Origin: Gammaproteobacteria bacterium
Lineage (GTDB): Bacteria > Pseudomonadota > Gammaproteobacteria > Burkholderiales > Rhodocyclaceae
Length of the DNA stretch: 64,000 bases
Assembly (NCBI GenBank): GCA_018819515.1
Contig: JAHJPX010000007.1
Location: forward strand, 592,781 to 656,780
Direction of reading: 5' to 3'
A program made the translations under genes and the position numbers. The notes below the pieces were generated by a model. That model was not told the DNA's origin. It ran no database searches and saw nothing but the letters and a program-made list of their open reading frames with translations. Shown in pieces: positions 51,947 to 60,562 of this stretch (position 1 is the first letter of the stretch; every line of letters starts with the position of its first letter).

Positions 51947-53661
51947 TGACCAGAACCCTGACGATGACCTGGGCGGTTGCCGCCCTTCTGCTCGGCGGCT
52001 GCACGTCCCAGCAGTTTCGTGCCGGCGCCGTGCATGACAGCATCGGCGCCGAACTCAAGCAGGCGGCCGCCGACCGACCCGCAGCCGCAACGGCAGACAA
52101 GGCGCTGATGCCGCCCTTGGCGGTCGAGATGCCGACGGCGCCCGGCGGCCCAGCGGCCGAGCCGCGCTTCGATCTGTCGGTGGTCAATGCGCCGGCCCAG
52201 CAAGTCTTCATGGCCATCGTCACCGGCACCCGCTACAACATGCTGGTTCCGCCGGATGTCGGCGGGACCGTCACTCTCAACCTCAAGGACGTCACCGTGC
52301 GCGAGGCGCTTGATGCCATTCGCGAACTTTACGGCTACGAATACGCGGTGAAGGGTAACCGCATCACCGTGCAATCGAATGCGCTGCAAACGCGCATCTT
52401 CCAGATCAACTATCTTGCTTCGCGCCGCCAGGGCGCCAGCGAGCTGCGCGTGACTTCGAGTTCCATCGGTAGTGGCACGCCGGTCAGTGGCCCGACTGCC
52501 TCCGGCAGCAGTACGCCCCAATCGGGCCAGGGATCGGGTTCGTCGCTGACCAGCCGCGTGCGCACCGATACTGACGCCGATTTCTGGGGCAGCCTTGGCA
52601 CCGCGCTGACCGCCATCGTCGGCAACGCCGACGGCCGCAAGGTAGTGGTCAATTCGCAATCGGGTATCGTCGTCGTCAGCGCGCTGCCGCGCGAGATTCG
52701 CCAGGTCGAGAACTACCTGCGTGCGACGCAGGCCGTGGTCGACCGGCAGGTGATGCTGGAGGCGAAGATCCTCGATGTGGCACTTTCGCAGGACTTCCAG
52801 GCCGGCATCAACTGGGCCGCCTTCCGCAGCGGCAACAACAGCCATAGTGCCGTCGGCGTCGTCGCGCCGGGATCGACGCTGAATGCGGCCTCCGGCACCG
52901 CTGCGACGCTAACGAACAATTCGGTGACCGTCACGCCGGGCCAACTGGGCTCGGTCGTTGCCACTGCGCTGGGAAACGGCCTCACCGGCCTGGCCCTGCA
53001 GACCTCGAACTTCGCGGCGCTGCTCAACTTCCTGGAAGAGCAGGGCACAGTCACCGTGCTGTCCAGCCCGCGCATCGCCACCATCAATAACCAGAAGGCT
53101 GTCCTCAAGGTCGGCACCGACGAACTGTTCGTCACCGGCCTGACGACGACCACCACGACAGCCGGCACCAGCACGGTCACCACGCCGACGCTAACGCTGC
53201 AGGCCTACTTCTCGGGCATCTCGCTCGACGTGACGCCGCAGATCGATGACGACAACAACATTGTCCTGCACATCCACCCGGCCGTCAGCGAGGTGACGGA
53301 GAAGCAGAAGGTGGTCGACCTTGGCGATGAGCTCGGTGTCTTCACCCTGCCGCTGGCTTCGAGTAGTGTGAACGAGTCCGACAGCATCGTGCGCGTGAGG
53401 GATGGCGCCATCGTTGCCATCGGCGGCCTGATGGCGCAAAGCCAGACCCAGGATCGCGCCCAGGTACCGGGTCTCGGCAATGTTCCGGGCGCCGGATACC
53501 TGTTCGGCCAGCGCGCGCACAGTAGCAGCAAGCGCGAACTGGTGATCCTGCTCAAGCCGACGGTGATCGCCTCCGATAGCGCCTGGCTCAGGGATCTCGA
53601 TGGCACCAGCGAGCGGATCCGGAATCTCGACCCGCGCGGGTTCATGAACGGAGACCGCTGA
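51943..53661 (+). CDS. mshL: MSHA secretin MshL (outer-membrane lipoprotein)
   Basis: Outer-membrane channel for the pilus, 572 residues. The lipobox LLGGC gives an acylated cysteine near residue 20. N0/N1 domains follow (FDLSVVNAPAQQVFMAIV, VTLNLKDVTVREALDAI), a Ser/Gly/Thr-rich linker and the secretin core with VLSSPRIATINNQKAVLKVG and VPGLGNVPGAGYLFGQR. The call is firm; the closest homologues are MshL and PilQ, and the context decides for MshL. Confidence 0.93.
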   Translation: MMTRTLTMTWAVAALLLGGCTSQQFRAGAVHDSIGAELKQAAADRPAAATADKALMPPLAVEMPTAPGGPAAEPRFDLSVVNAPAQQVFMAIVTGTRYNMLVPPDVGGTVTLNLKDVTVREALDAIRELYGYEYAVKGNRITVQSNALQTRIFQINYLASRRQGASELRVTSSSIGSGTPVSGPTASGSSTPQSGQGSGSSLTSRVRTDTDADFWGSLGTALTAIVGNADGRKVVVNSQSGIVVVSALPREIRQVENYLRATQAVVDRQVMLEAKILDVALSQDFQAGINWAAFRSGNNSHSAVGVVAPGSTLNAASGTAATLTNNSVTVTPGQLGSVVATALGNGLTGLALQTSNFAALLNFLEEQGTVTVLSSPRIATINNQKAVLKVGTDELFVTGLTTTTTTAGTSTVTTPTLTLQAYFSGISLDVTPQIDDDNNIVLHIHPAVSEVTEKQKVVDLGDELGVFTLPLASSSVNESDSIVRVRDGAIVAIGGLMAQSQTQDRAQVPGLGNVPGAGYLFGQRAHSSSKRELVILLKPTVIASDSAWLRDLDGTSERIRNLDPRGFMNGDR

Positions 53662-53676
53662 GCGGTCGGCCCCGGC

Positions 53677-54522
53677 ATGTATCTCGGCCACTTCGGGCTG
53701 ACCGAACTGCCCTTCAGCATCACGCCGGACACCCAGTTCGTCTACTCGGCCGCCTCGCATCAGGAGGCGCTCAACACGCTGCTGCTGGCCGTGCGCGGCG
53801 GCGAGGGCTTCGTCAAGATCACCGGCGAGGTCGGCACCGGCAAGACGCTGCTCTGTCGCCGTTTTCTCGCCACGCTCGGCGACGAATGCGTGGCCGCCTA
53901 CATTCCGAATCCGCAGCAGGATGCGCGTTCGCTGCTGCTCGACGTTGCCGAGGAACTCGGTGTTGCGGACGGCGACGACCGCAACAACGTGCATATCGCC
54001 AGGCGCATCAATCGCTGCCTGATGGAGCTTGCGGATCGGGGCAAGATCGCCGTGCTGTGCATTGACGAGGCGCAGACGATGCCCGTCGAGACGCTGGAGG
54101 CATTGCGCCTGATTTCCAATCTCGAGACCGAGAAACGCAAGCTGATCCAGATCGTGCTGTTCGGCCAGCCGGAACTCGACGGGCGGCTGGCCTTGCCTTC
54201 GGTGCGACAACTGCGCCAGCGCATTGTCTTTCACTACCGGATGCCGGGTTTGAAGCGAAGTGAAGTGGGCTCCTACGTCGACCATCGCTTGCGCGTCGCC
54301 GGCTATCACGGCGGCCATTTGTTCTCCGCGCTTGCGCGGCGTGCGCTTTACCGCCACTCGGAGGGCATGCCGCGCCTGGTCAATATCCTTGCCCACAAGG
54401 CCATGCTGGCGGCCTACGGCGAGGGCAGCGAGGAAGTTTGCCGGCGCCACGTGCGGGCGGCGGCGCGTGATACCGAGGGTGCGCGCAAGGGTGGCTGGTC
54501 GCTGCTCGGAGGTTTCGCATGA
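53677..54522 (+). CDS. mshM: MSHA biogenesis ATPase MshM (ExeA family)
   Basis: A 281-residue AAA protein of the ExeA/GspA class, which helps insert or assemble the secretin. It starts MYLGHFGLTELPFSITPD, with Walker A GEVGTGKTLL and Walker B VLCIDEAQTM. There is no peptidoglycan-binding domain as found in ExeA. It lies 15 bases after mshL. Confidence 0.92.
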   Translation: MYLGHFGLTELPFSITPDTQFVYSAASHQEALNTLLLAVRGGEGFVKITGEVGTGKTLLCRRFLATLGDECVAAYIPNPQQDARSLLLDVAEELGVADGDDRNNVHIARRINRCLMELADRGKIAVLCIDEAQTMPVETLEALRLISNLETEKRKLIQIVLFGQPELDGRLALPSVRQLRQRIVFHYRMPGLKRSEVGSYVDHRLRVAGYHGGHLFSALARRALYRHSEGMPRLVNILAHKAMLAAYGEGSEEVCRRHVRAAARDTEGARKGGWSLLGGFA

Positions 54523-54631
54523 GCACCCCGCAGGGCCGTCCCAAGGGGCGCCAACCACAACATGGAGTCCGCGCCAACGGACGAACACCCGTCACCCCCT
54601 CCGGGGAGGGCGTTGGGGGGAGGGGAGTCCG

Positions 54632-55606
54632 GTGAGCCTGATCAATCAGATGCTGCGCGACCTCGACGAGCGCCAGGCATCGGCGCTCGAACGCGGCGGC
54701 ATTGCCGCGCAAGTACGCGCACTGCCGCGCGAGAAGCGTTTCCCTTGGGCGAGCATGTTGCCCGTTGCGGTTGGTGGCACCGTCGGTGTTGTCGGCATCT
54801 GGCTTGCAGTCAGTGCCTCCTCGCCGCCCATTTACCACACCGCCACGGTCGCATCGAGTCCGTCGCCGATCACGGCGGCGATGGCGATGCCGATGCTGGC
54901 GGTGCCCATGCCCGTCGAGCCGAGAGCAACGGAAGAACCGGTTGCGGAACCGCGCGTCGGCGAACCGGCGGGAAGTTCGGCCGCCGATACCCTGCAAATG
55001 GATTTCGATTTGAGTCGGCTGCCGTCGCGTAGCAAACCCGCCGCGCCTGTAGCCGTGGTGGCGGCGCCCGCTCCGGCGCCCGCGGTGGCTACGACGCCGA
55101 TCCCCGATGGACGGCCGGCGCAGATCGAGAAGCACCCGCGCTCCGGGCCGACGGAAACGGCCGACAGCGAGTATCGCAAGGCGTTGGCGTCGTATCGGCA
55201 GGGCCGGCCCAACGAGGCGGCGGAAGGCTTCCAGGCCGCGCTGCGACTCGACGGCCGGCACGTTTCGGCGCGGCAGGCCTTGCTGAGCCTGCTGCTTGAA
55301 CAGCGGCGCTGGCAGGAGGCCCAAGCTGTCGCGACCGAGGGCCTGGCGCTGCTTCCAGCGCAGCCCGGTTGGGCGATGATCCTGGCACGCTTGCAGGTCG
55401 AACAGGGTCAGGTCGAACAGTCCGAGCGGACGATGGCGACTTACGCGGCCCACGGTGCGCAGAGCGCCGACTATCTTGCCTTCCATGGTTTGCTGCTGGA
55501 AAGGCTGCAGCGTCCGCAGGAGGCGCGGGCGGAGTTCGCCCGTGCGCGCGATCTCGGCAACCTGCCGCCGGAACTGGCGGCGGCGATCGAGCAGCGCCTC
55601 CGCTAG
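54632..55606 (+). CDS. mshN: MSHA biogenesis protein MshN (TPR protein)
   Basis: A 324-residue inner-membrane TPR protein. SLINQMLRDLDERQA is the family start; a membrane helix follows at about 45-65, then an Ala/Pro-rich linker and TPR repeats from about 180 (YRKALASYRQGRPNEAAEGF). The start is GTG 54632 with AGGGGAG upstream. The 109-base leader is G/C-run rich and shares a short stretch (54532-54547) with the second repeat family, in opposite orientation. Its stop overlaps the comF stop by four bases. Confidence 0.85.
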   Translation: MSLINQMLRDLDERQASALERGGIAAQVRALPREKRFPWASMLPVAVGGTVGVVGIWLAVSASSPPIYHTATVASSPSPITAAMAMPMLAVPMPVEPRATEEPVAEPRVGEPAGSSAADTLQMDFDLSRLPSRSKPAAPVAVVAAPAPAPAVATTPIPDGRPAQIEKHPRSGPTETADSEYRKALASYRQGRPNEAAEGFQAALRLDGRHVSARQALLSLLLEQRRWQEAQAVATEGLALLPAQPGWAMILARLQVEQGQVEQSERTMATYAAHGAQSADYLAFHGLLLERLQRPQEARAEFARARDLGNLPPELAAAIEQRLR

Positions 55607-56286
55607 TCGCGGATTGTCCTGACGGCCACCCAGTTCGTTACCCGCATGGCGCCGCGCGCCTTGAGCGTGCGCGCGAACTCGTCCAGCGTGGCTCCCGTGG
55701 TCATTACGTCGTCGACCACGATCACCGACTTGCCGGTGAGGTCGAGGGTGCACTCGAAGGCGCGACGGATGTTCTTGCGCCGTTCCTTCCATGGCAGCGA
55801 AGCCTGGGGCGCGGTGTTGCGGCTGCGGACGCAGCCATCGAGTTGCAGTGGCAGTTTGAGCTTCCGGGCTAGCGGTCGCGCGATTTCGGCCGACTGGTTG
55901 AAGCCGCGCTCGGCGAGCCGTCGAGGGTGTAGCGGCAGCGGCACGATTGTGTCTCCCTGGGGGTGCGGGCCGGCCAGCATCGCTGCGGCGAAAAAGTCAG
56001 CCGTGGCGAGACGCCGCCGATACTTGAGCGCCTGCACCAGTTTGTCGGCAGGGAAGCTGTAGCGATAAGCGGCCAACGTGGCATCGAACTGCGGCGGCAT
56101 CTTCAGGCAGGCGCCGCAGATGGCGCCGCCGGGCGAGGCTTCCGCGCATATCGGGCACAGAGTTCTCGGCAGGCGCGGCAGTTCCGCGGCGCAGTCGGTA
56201 CAGAGCAGGGCGTCACCCGAAACGGAGCCGCACAGCAGGCAATCCTGTGGCGCCAATGCGGTCAATGCGTCCTGCCAAATTGACAA
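55603..56286 (-). CDS. comF: ComF-family phosphoribosyltransferase-like protein
   Basis: A 227-residue protein required for DNA uptake in several naturally competent bacteria (GntX/ComFC). The N-terminal zinc finger uses CLLCGS, CTDC, CPIC and CGAC; the PRTase domain has the PRPP loop VIVVDDVMTTGATLDE. A copy of the 24-bp repeat at 55992-56015 encodes RRLATADF, immediately after the conserved LKYRR motif and in frame. It is convergent with mshN and divergent from bioB. Confidence 0.92.
   Translation of the reverse strand: MSIWQDALTALAPQDCLLCGSVSGDALLCTDCAAELPRLPRTLCPICAEASPGGAICGACLKMPPQFDATLAAYRYSFPADKLVQALKYRRRLATADFFAAAMLAGPHPQGDTIVPLPLHPRRLAERGFNQSAEIARPLARKLKLPLQLDGCVRSRNTAPQASLPWKERRKNIRRAFECTLDLTGKSVIVVDDVMTTGATLDEFARTLKARGAMRVTNWVAVRTIRD
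55992..56015 (+). repeat. 24-bp dispersed repeat, copy L (inside comF)
   Basis: Exact consensus with AGA as variable triplet. Antisense to comF, in frame. Confidence 0.85.
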
Positions 56287-56348
56287 TCGCGGCTCCTTCG
56301 CCGATCATCTCCCACCCCTTTCCCAGCATTCTGCCAAAGATTCCCGTA

Positions 56349-57293
56349 ATGACATCAGCAACATGGAGTGCCGACGCCGTCGAGGCGTTGTTCGATCTTC
56401 CCTTCAACGACCTGCTGTTTCGTGCCCAACAGGTGCATCGCCAGCATTTCGACGCCAACGCCGTCCAGCGTTCGACGCTGCTCTCGATCAAGACCGGCGG
56501 CTGTTCCGAAGACTGCGGCTATTGCTCGCAGTCGGCGCGTCGCGACGAGGAAACCGGTATCGAGCGCGGCAAGCTGCTCGAACTTGAGGAGGTGAGGGTC
56601 GCGGCGAAGGCGGCGAAGGATAATGGCTCCAGCCGCTTCTGCATGGGCGCCGCGTGGCGCGGGCCGAAGGAAGGCGATCTCGACAAAGTGATCGAGATGG
56701 TGCGCGTGGTGAAGGACCTGGGGATGGAAGCCTGCCTGACGCTGGGCCTGCTCGGCCCCGGCCAGGCGGAAAAGCTCGCGGCCGCCGGCCTCGACTACTA
56801 CAACCACAACCTCGATACCAGCGCCGAGTTCTACGGCCAGGTCGTGACGACGCACAGCCAGGAGACACGCATGGATACGTTGATGAGCGTGCGTGCCGCC
56901 GGCATGAAGATCTGCTGTGGCGGTATCGTCGGCATGGGCGAGACGCGCCGGGTGCGCGCCTCGCTGCTGGCGCAGCTCGCCAACCTGAATCCGGCGCCCG
57001 AGTCGGTGCCGATCAACCATCTCGTCGCCATTCCCGGCACGCCGATGGAAAACGCGCCGCCGCTCGATCCCTTCGAGTTCGTGCGCACCATCGCCGCCGC
57101 GCGCATCAGCATGCCAACTTCGTGGGTGCGCCTCTCGGCAGGCCGTCAGGAGATGAGCGACGAATTGCAGGCACTTTGTTTCCTGGCCGGGGCCAACTCC
57201 ATCTTCTACGGCGAGAAGCTGCTGACGACGGGCAACGCCGAGGCGGCGCGCGACGAAGCGCTGTTTGCGCGCCTGGGACTCAAGGCGGTGTGA
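56349..57293 (+). CDS. bioB: Biotin synthase
   Basis: Radical SAM enzyme that inserts sulfur into dethiobiotin. The 314-residue protein has the Cys cluster GGCSEDCGYCSQS (4Fe-4S) and the second-cluster parts NHNLDTSAEFYG and CCGGIVGMGET. The ATG at 56349 gives the usual start (TWSADAVEALFDLP). Its stop shares one base with the bioC start. bioA, bioD and bioF are not in the window. Confidence 0.96.
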   Translation: MTSATWSADAVEALFDLPFNDLLFRAQQVHRQHFDANAVQRSTLLSIKTGGCSEDCGYCSQSARRDEETGIERGKLLELEEVRVAAKAAKDNGSSRFCMGAAWRGPKEGDLDKVIEMVRVVKDLGMEACLTLGLLGPGQAEKLAAAGLDYYNHNLDTSAEFYGQVVTTHSQETRMDTLMSVRAAGMKICCGGIVGMGETRRVRASLLAQLANLNPAPESVPINHLVAIPGTPMENAPPLDPFEFVRTIAAARISMPTSWVRLSAGRQEMSDELQALCFLAGANSIFYGEKLLTTGNAEAARDEALFARLGLKAV

Positions 57294-58075
57294 TGCGCGG
57301 CGAGTTCTCCCGTGCCGCTGCCACCTACGACGAGGCGGCGATTCTGGCGCGGGAGGTCGGCGGCCGGATGGCCGAGCGGCTGGATTTCGTGAAGCTCGCG
57401 CCGAAGCGGTTTGCGGACGTCGGCTGCGCCACCGGCGACGGTGTGCGCGAATTGCAGCGCCGCTATCCCGATGCGCTGCCGCTGGCGGTCGACTTTGCGC
57501 CGCCGATGCTACAGGCCGTGAAGTCGCGCGCGACGCTGTTGCAGCGTCTGCGCGGCAGGTCGCCACGACTCGTCAATGCCGACGTGCGTGCATTACCGTT
57601 GGTGGCGAACAGTCTCGACCTCGTCTGGTCGAATCTCGTTTTGCACTGGCTGGATGATCCGCTGCTCGCGTTCAAGGAACTGCATCGCGTGCTCGGCGTC
57701 GGCGGACTGCTGAATTTCGCCATGCTCGGCCCCGATACGTTGAAGGAACTGCGTGCGGCGGGCGCGACCTCGCTGCGTGGCTTTCCGGACATGCACGACA
57801 TCGGCGATATGCTGGTCGCCGCCGGTTTCGCCGACCCGGTGATCGACATGGAAATGATCACCTTCGCCTACCGCTCGCCGCGCCGCTTGCTGGCCGACCA
57901 GCGCCATTTGGGCGTGCGCGACGGCCTGCTCGGCCAGATGCCATGGCGCGATTGGCGACGAGTCTTTGCGGCGTGGGACGGCAAGGCGGGCTTCGAGATC
58001 GTCTATGGTCACGCCTGGAAGGCGGAACCGCGTGTGGCGGAAGATGGCCGCAGTATCGTCAGGTTTGCGCGATGA
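57293..58075 (+). CDS. bioC: Malonyl-[ACP] O-methyltransferase BioC
   Basis: SAM-dependent methyltransferase that starts pimeloyl synthesis for biotin. The 260-residue protein has FSRAAATYDEAAILAREVGGRM near the start, the SAM loop FADVGCATGDG and the segment SNLVLHWLDDPLLAFKELHRV typical of BioC. It is coupled to bioB (TGATG) and to the small basic gene downstream (ATGA). Confidence 0.92.
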   Translation: MRGEFSRAAATYDEAAILAREVGGRMAERLDFVKLAPKRFADVGCATGDGVRELQRRYPDALPLAVDFAPPMLQAVKSRATLLQRLRGRSPRLVNADVRALPLVANSLDLVWSNLVLHWLDDPLLAFKELHRVLGVGGLLNFAMLGPDTLKELRAAGATSLRGFPDMHDIGDMLVAAGFADPVIDMEMITFAYRSPRRLLADQRHLGVRDGLLGQMPWRDWRRVFAAWDGKAGFEIVYGHAWKAEPRVAEDGRSIVRFAR

Positions 58076-58248
58076 AGAGCAACCGGAAGCGAAAGCTGAA
58101 GACAAAAGTCAGCCGTCGCAACACGCTGGCAGTGGCGCCGATCATGAAGAAGGGCGGGCCGCACCAGCGCTTGGACAAGCGCGCTTCGCGCGCGCGCCAG
58201 AAGGCACGCGTGCGCCGCGAGATCAACGGCGGAACCGGATCGGAATGA
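58072..58248 (+). CDS. Small basic protein (58 residues)
   Basis: A Lys/Arg-rich peptide (MKSNRKRKLKTKVSRRNTL, then MKKGGPHQRLDKRASRARQK) whose ATG overlaps the bioC stop as ATGA, a sign of real translation. It resembles small basic proteins of betaproteobacteria with an R-N-P-L-A-V-A and G-G-x-H pattern, of unknown function, possibly RNA-binding. A degenerate 24-bp repeat copy codes for KVSRRNT. Its end overlaps the convergent msrQ gene by 26 bases. Confidence 0.65.
   Translation: MKSNRKRKLKTKVSRRNTLAVAPIMKKGGPHQRLDKRASRARQKARVRREINGGTGSE
58104..58127 (+). repeat. 24-bp dispersed repeat, copy M (degenerate)
   Basis: Three mismatches (GTCGCA for GTGGCG, and last base). Lies inside the small basic gene. 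Could be a decayed copy or chance. Confidence 0.55.
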
Positions 58249-58864
58249 TGCGCCGTCGTTGCTCGACGAGCGGCTTGCGGGCGTCGGCGAACCACCACCA
58301 GAGACGTAGGCCGAGCAGCAGTGCGACGATCAGGCCGAAGATGAGTGGCCGCACGACATCGGCCTTGACCATCCAGGTGAAGTGCAGCACCGCCAGCATG
58401 GCCGCCGGATAGACCAGGCGATGCAACTGCTGCCAGCGCTGCCCGCCGAGGCGGTGGATCATGGCCTTGCTGGAGGTTGCCGCCAGCGGTATCAGCAGCA
58501 CGAAGGTCAGCATGCCGGCCGTGATGAAGGGCCGCTTCAGGATGTCGGCGCCAATTTCGGTCCAGTCGAAGAACTGGTCGAGCCACAGGTAGGCGGTGAG
58601 GTGGAGGCAGATATAGAAGAAAGCGAACAGACCAAGCATGCGCCGTAATTTCATCAGCCAGATCAGTCCGGCGAGGCGGCGCAACGGCGTGATAGTGAGC
58701 GTGGTCAGCAGCAGATAGAGCGCCCAGTCACCCAGCCCGCGCGTGAAAGCTTCGACCGGGTTGGCGCTGAGCGTGTCCTGCCAAAAGGCGAGGCCGTAGT
58801 GTGCCGCCGGCAGCAGGCAGAGCACGAAGACGATGACCTTGGTCGCGGCGATCTGTCGGTCCAT
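58223..58864 (-). CDS. msrQ: Heme-binding membrane subunit MsrQ of the MsrPQ methionine sulfoxide reductase
   Basis: A 213-residue inner-membrane cytochrome b-type protein that passes electrons to periplasmic MsrP. It has about six helices with the ferric-reductase-like features LRRMLGLFAFFYICLHLTAYLW, then LHRLVYPAAMLAVLHFTW, containing the likely heme histidines. I chose ATG 58864. The msrP gene is not next to it and not in the window, although the two are usually adjacent. Confidence 0.87.
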   Translation of the reverse strand: MDRQIAATKVIVFVLCLLPAAHYGLAFWQDTLSANPVEAFTRGLGDWALYLLLTTLTITPLRRLAGLIWLMKLRRMLGLFAFFYICLHLTAYLWLDQFFDWTEIGADILKRPFITAGMLTFVLLIPLAATSSKAMIHRLGGQRWQQLHRLVYPAAMLAVLHFTWMVKADVVRPLIFGLIVALLLGLRLWWWFADARKPLVEQRRRIIPIRFRR

Positions 58865-58904
58865 TTCAGCAGTTCCGGCGTAGGTCCATGCCTGTGGGTT
58901 TCCC

Positions 58905-58932
58905 AAAAAAGAAAGGGCGGCATGGCCGCCCT
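58905..58932 (-). terminator. Rho-independent terminator of the cytochrome c4 gene
   Basis: Read on the minus strand: stem AGGGCGGC / GCCGCCCT with loop CAT, then TTC and a run of six T. It separates cytochrome c4 from msrQ. Confidence 0.88.
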
Positions 58933-58954
58933 CGCTTCGTGGTCAATCGCTGGT

Positions 58955-59608
58955 TCAGCGCAGGCCGGCAATGTAGTCCGAAACCGCCTTGATTTCCACG
59001 TCGGTCATCTTGATGGCGATCATGCGCATCATCTTGTTCGGGTCGTTGGCGCGTGATTCATCGCGGAAGCCCTTCAGTTGCGCCTCGATGTACTCCGCGA
59101 ACTGGCCGCCGATGCGCGGAAACTGTGCGGGTACGCCGGCACCGGCCGGTCCGTGGCAACCGGCGCAGGCCGGCAGACCCTTTTCCATGTCGCCTGCGCG
59201 GAACAGCTTCTGGCCGAGCGCGATGGTGTCGCGGTTCTTGGAAACCTCGCCATTGAGCGTCTGTGAAGCGAAATAGGCGGCGAGGTCGCGCATCTGCGTG
59301 TCGTCGAAGGGGCCGATCATGCCGTTCATGATGGCGTTGACGCGCTCGGGCTGTTTGCCGTCGGCCGACTTGAAGTTGGTCATCTGCTTGTACAGATAGT
59401 CGGCGTTCTGGCCGGCGAGCTTGGGGTTGGCCGAAACGACACTGTTGCCGTCCGCATTATGGCAAGCCGCGCAAATGGTGGAGCCGATTGCCTGGCCCTT
59501 GGCGGGATCGCCCTTGTAGGGGGCTTGGGCCGGCTCGTTGGCGGCGACAATGGCGGAAACCGCCATCAGGGCAGTCATCAACGAGGACAGCATCAGCGAA
59601 CGCTTCAT
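58955..59608 (-). CDS. Cytochrome c4 (diheme, periplasmic)
   Basis: A 217-residue diheme cytochrome: signal peptide (LMLSSLMTALMAVSAIVAA), heme motifs CAACH and CAGCH about 120 residues apart, and two related domains. It probably carries electrons from the bc1 complex to oxidases. It is divergent from ysxC, a common neighbour pair in gamma- and betaproteobacteria. A terminator follows at 58905-58932. Confidence 0.94.
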   Translation of the reverse strand: MKRSLMLSSLMTALMAVSAIVAANEPAQAPYKGDPAKGQAIGSTICAACHNADGNSVVSANPKLAGQNADYLYKQMTNFKSADGKQPERVNAIMNGMIGPFDDTQMRDLAAYFASQTLNGEVSKNRDTIALGQKLFRAGDMEKGLPACAGCHGPAGAGVPAQFPRIGGQFAEYIEAQLKGFRDESRANDPNKMMRMIAIKMTDVEIKAVSDYIAGLR

Positions 59609-59694
59609 CTTGGAACTCCTGCACAGTCAGAGTAGGTTTGTAAACATGCTATTCTAACCCAGCTAAACCGTCTTTCGCACTTGCACCGTCGTCC

Positions 59695-60294
59695 ATGTCA
59701 CTCTTCCGCCATGCGGTATTCGAGATTTCGGTTGCGAAGCCGCAGGATCTGCCGGCGGCGACGGGCCCCGAAATCGCGTTTGCCGGCCGCTCCAACGCCG
59801 GCAAGTCTTCGGCGATCAACACGCTGGTCGGCCATACCCGGCTGGCATTCGTTTCCAAGACCCCGGGCCGCACCCAGCTCATCAACCTGTTTCGCTTGAG
59901 AAATGGCGCGGCGCTGGTCGACCTGCCTGGCTACGGTTACGCCGACGTGCCGCTTCCCGTACGCAAACAGTGGCAGGGACTGCTGGAGCATTACCTGACG
60001 CGCCGCCAGGAGCTGGCCGGGCTGGTGATGATCATGGATGCCCGGCGGCCTCTGACGGATCTGGATCGGCAGATGATCAACTGGTTTGGACCGACCGGCA
60101 AGCCGATCCACTGTCTGCTGACCAAGGCCGACAAGCTGTCGCGTCAGGAGCAGGCGAAAATCCTGCGCGAAGTGCGCGCCGAGATTGCCGATTCCGGCTC
60201 GCCGGTGACCGCGCAGTTGTTTTCCAGCTTGAAGAAAACCGGCATGGACGAGGCGGAGAAGGCCATTGGCGGTTGGCTGGACAACCCACAATGA
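59695..60294 (+). CDS. ysxC: GTPase EngB/YsxC, ribosome assembly
   Basis: A 199-residue GTP-binding protein for 50S assembly. P-loop GRSNAGKSS, switch segment SKTPGRTQLIN, G3 DLPGYGYA and G4 TKADKLS are all present. The start ATG at 59695 gives the usual length. It is followed by a 268-base gap with multiple hairpins before hemB. Confidence 0.96.
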   Translation: MSLFRHAVFEISVAKPQDLPAATGPEIAFAGRSNAGKSSAINTLVGHTRLAFVSKTPGRTQLINLFRLRNGAALVDLPGYGYADVPLPVRKQWQGLLEHYLTRRQELAGLVMIMDARRPLTDLDRQMINWFGPTGKPIHCLLTKADKLSRQEQAKILREVRAEIADSGSPVTAQLFSSLKKTGMDEAEKAIGGWLDNPQ

Positions 60295-60373
60295 GCACGG
60301 TGCAGCCGTGCCTGACCAGTCGCCACTCCTGTGAAGGAGGGGTTGGGGGAGGGCGGGAAGTGGTTCGCCCAAA

Positions 60374-60484
60374 GGGCATTCTTTATTGGCGAAGCCAAAA
60401 AAGAATGCCCCCGGCAAAGGGGATAAGCCGGGGGCAAACTGCCTTAATGAGGATAAGGCACCCGCTCAGGGAGGTGAAGCGGGG
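60374..60484 (+). other. Tract of four hairpins upstream of hemB
   Basis: Stem 1: GGGCATTCTTT (60374-60384) pairs with AAAGAATGCCC (60400-60410), with an inner TTGGC/GCCAA. Stem 2: GCCCCCGGC (60407-60415) / GCCGGGGGC (60427-60435). They share 60407-60410, so only one can form. Stem 3: GCCTTA / TAAGGC (60441-60459). Stem 4: CCCGCT / AGCGGG (60461-60483). There is no clear T-run. Most of the 60295-60562 gap is covered; 60325-60352 is also rich in G-runs. Confidence 0.6.
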
Positions 60485-60562
60485 GATGGCCGAAGACCGT
60501 CCGCAAGATAAGATTGGGGTTTGACCCGAAAGTTCCAGCGACATTTGTAACGAGAGATTGCC

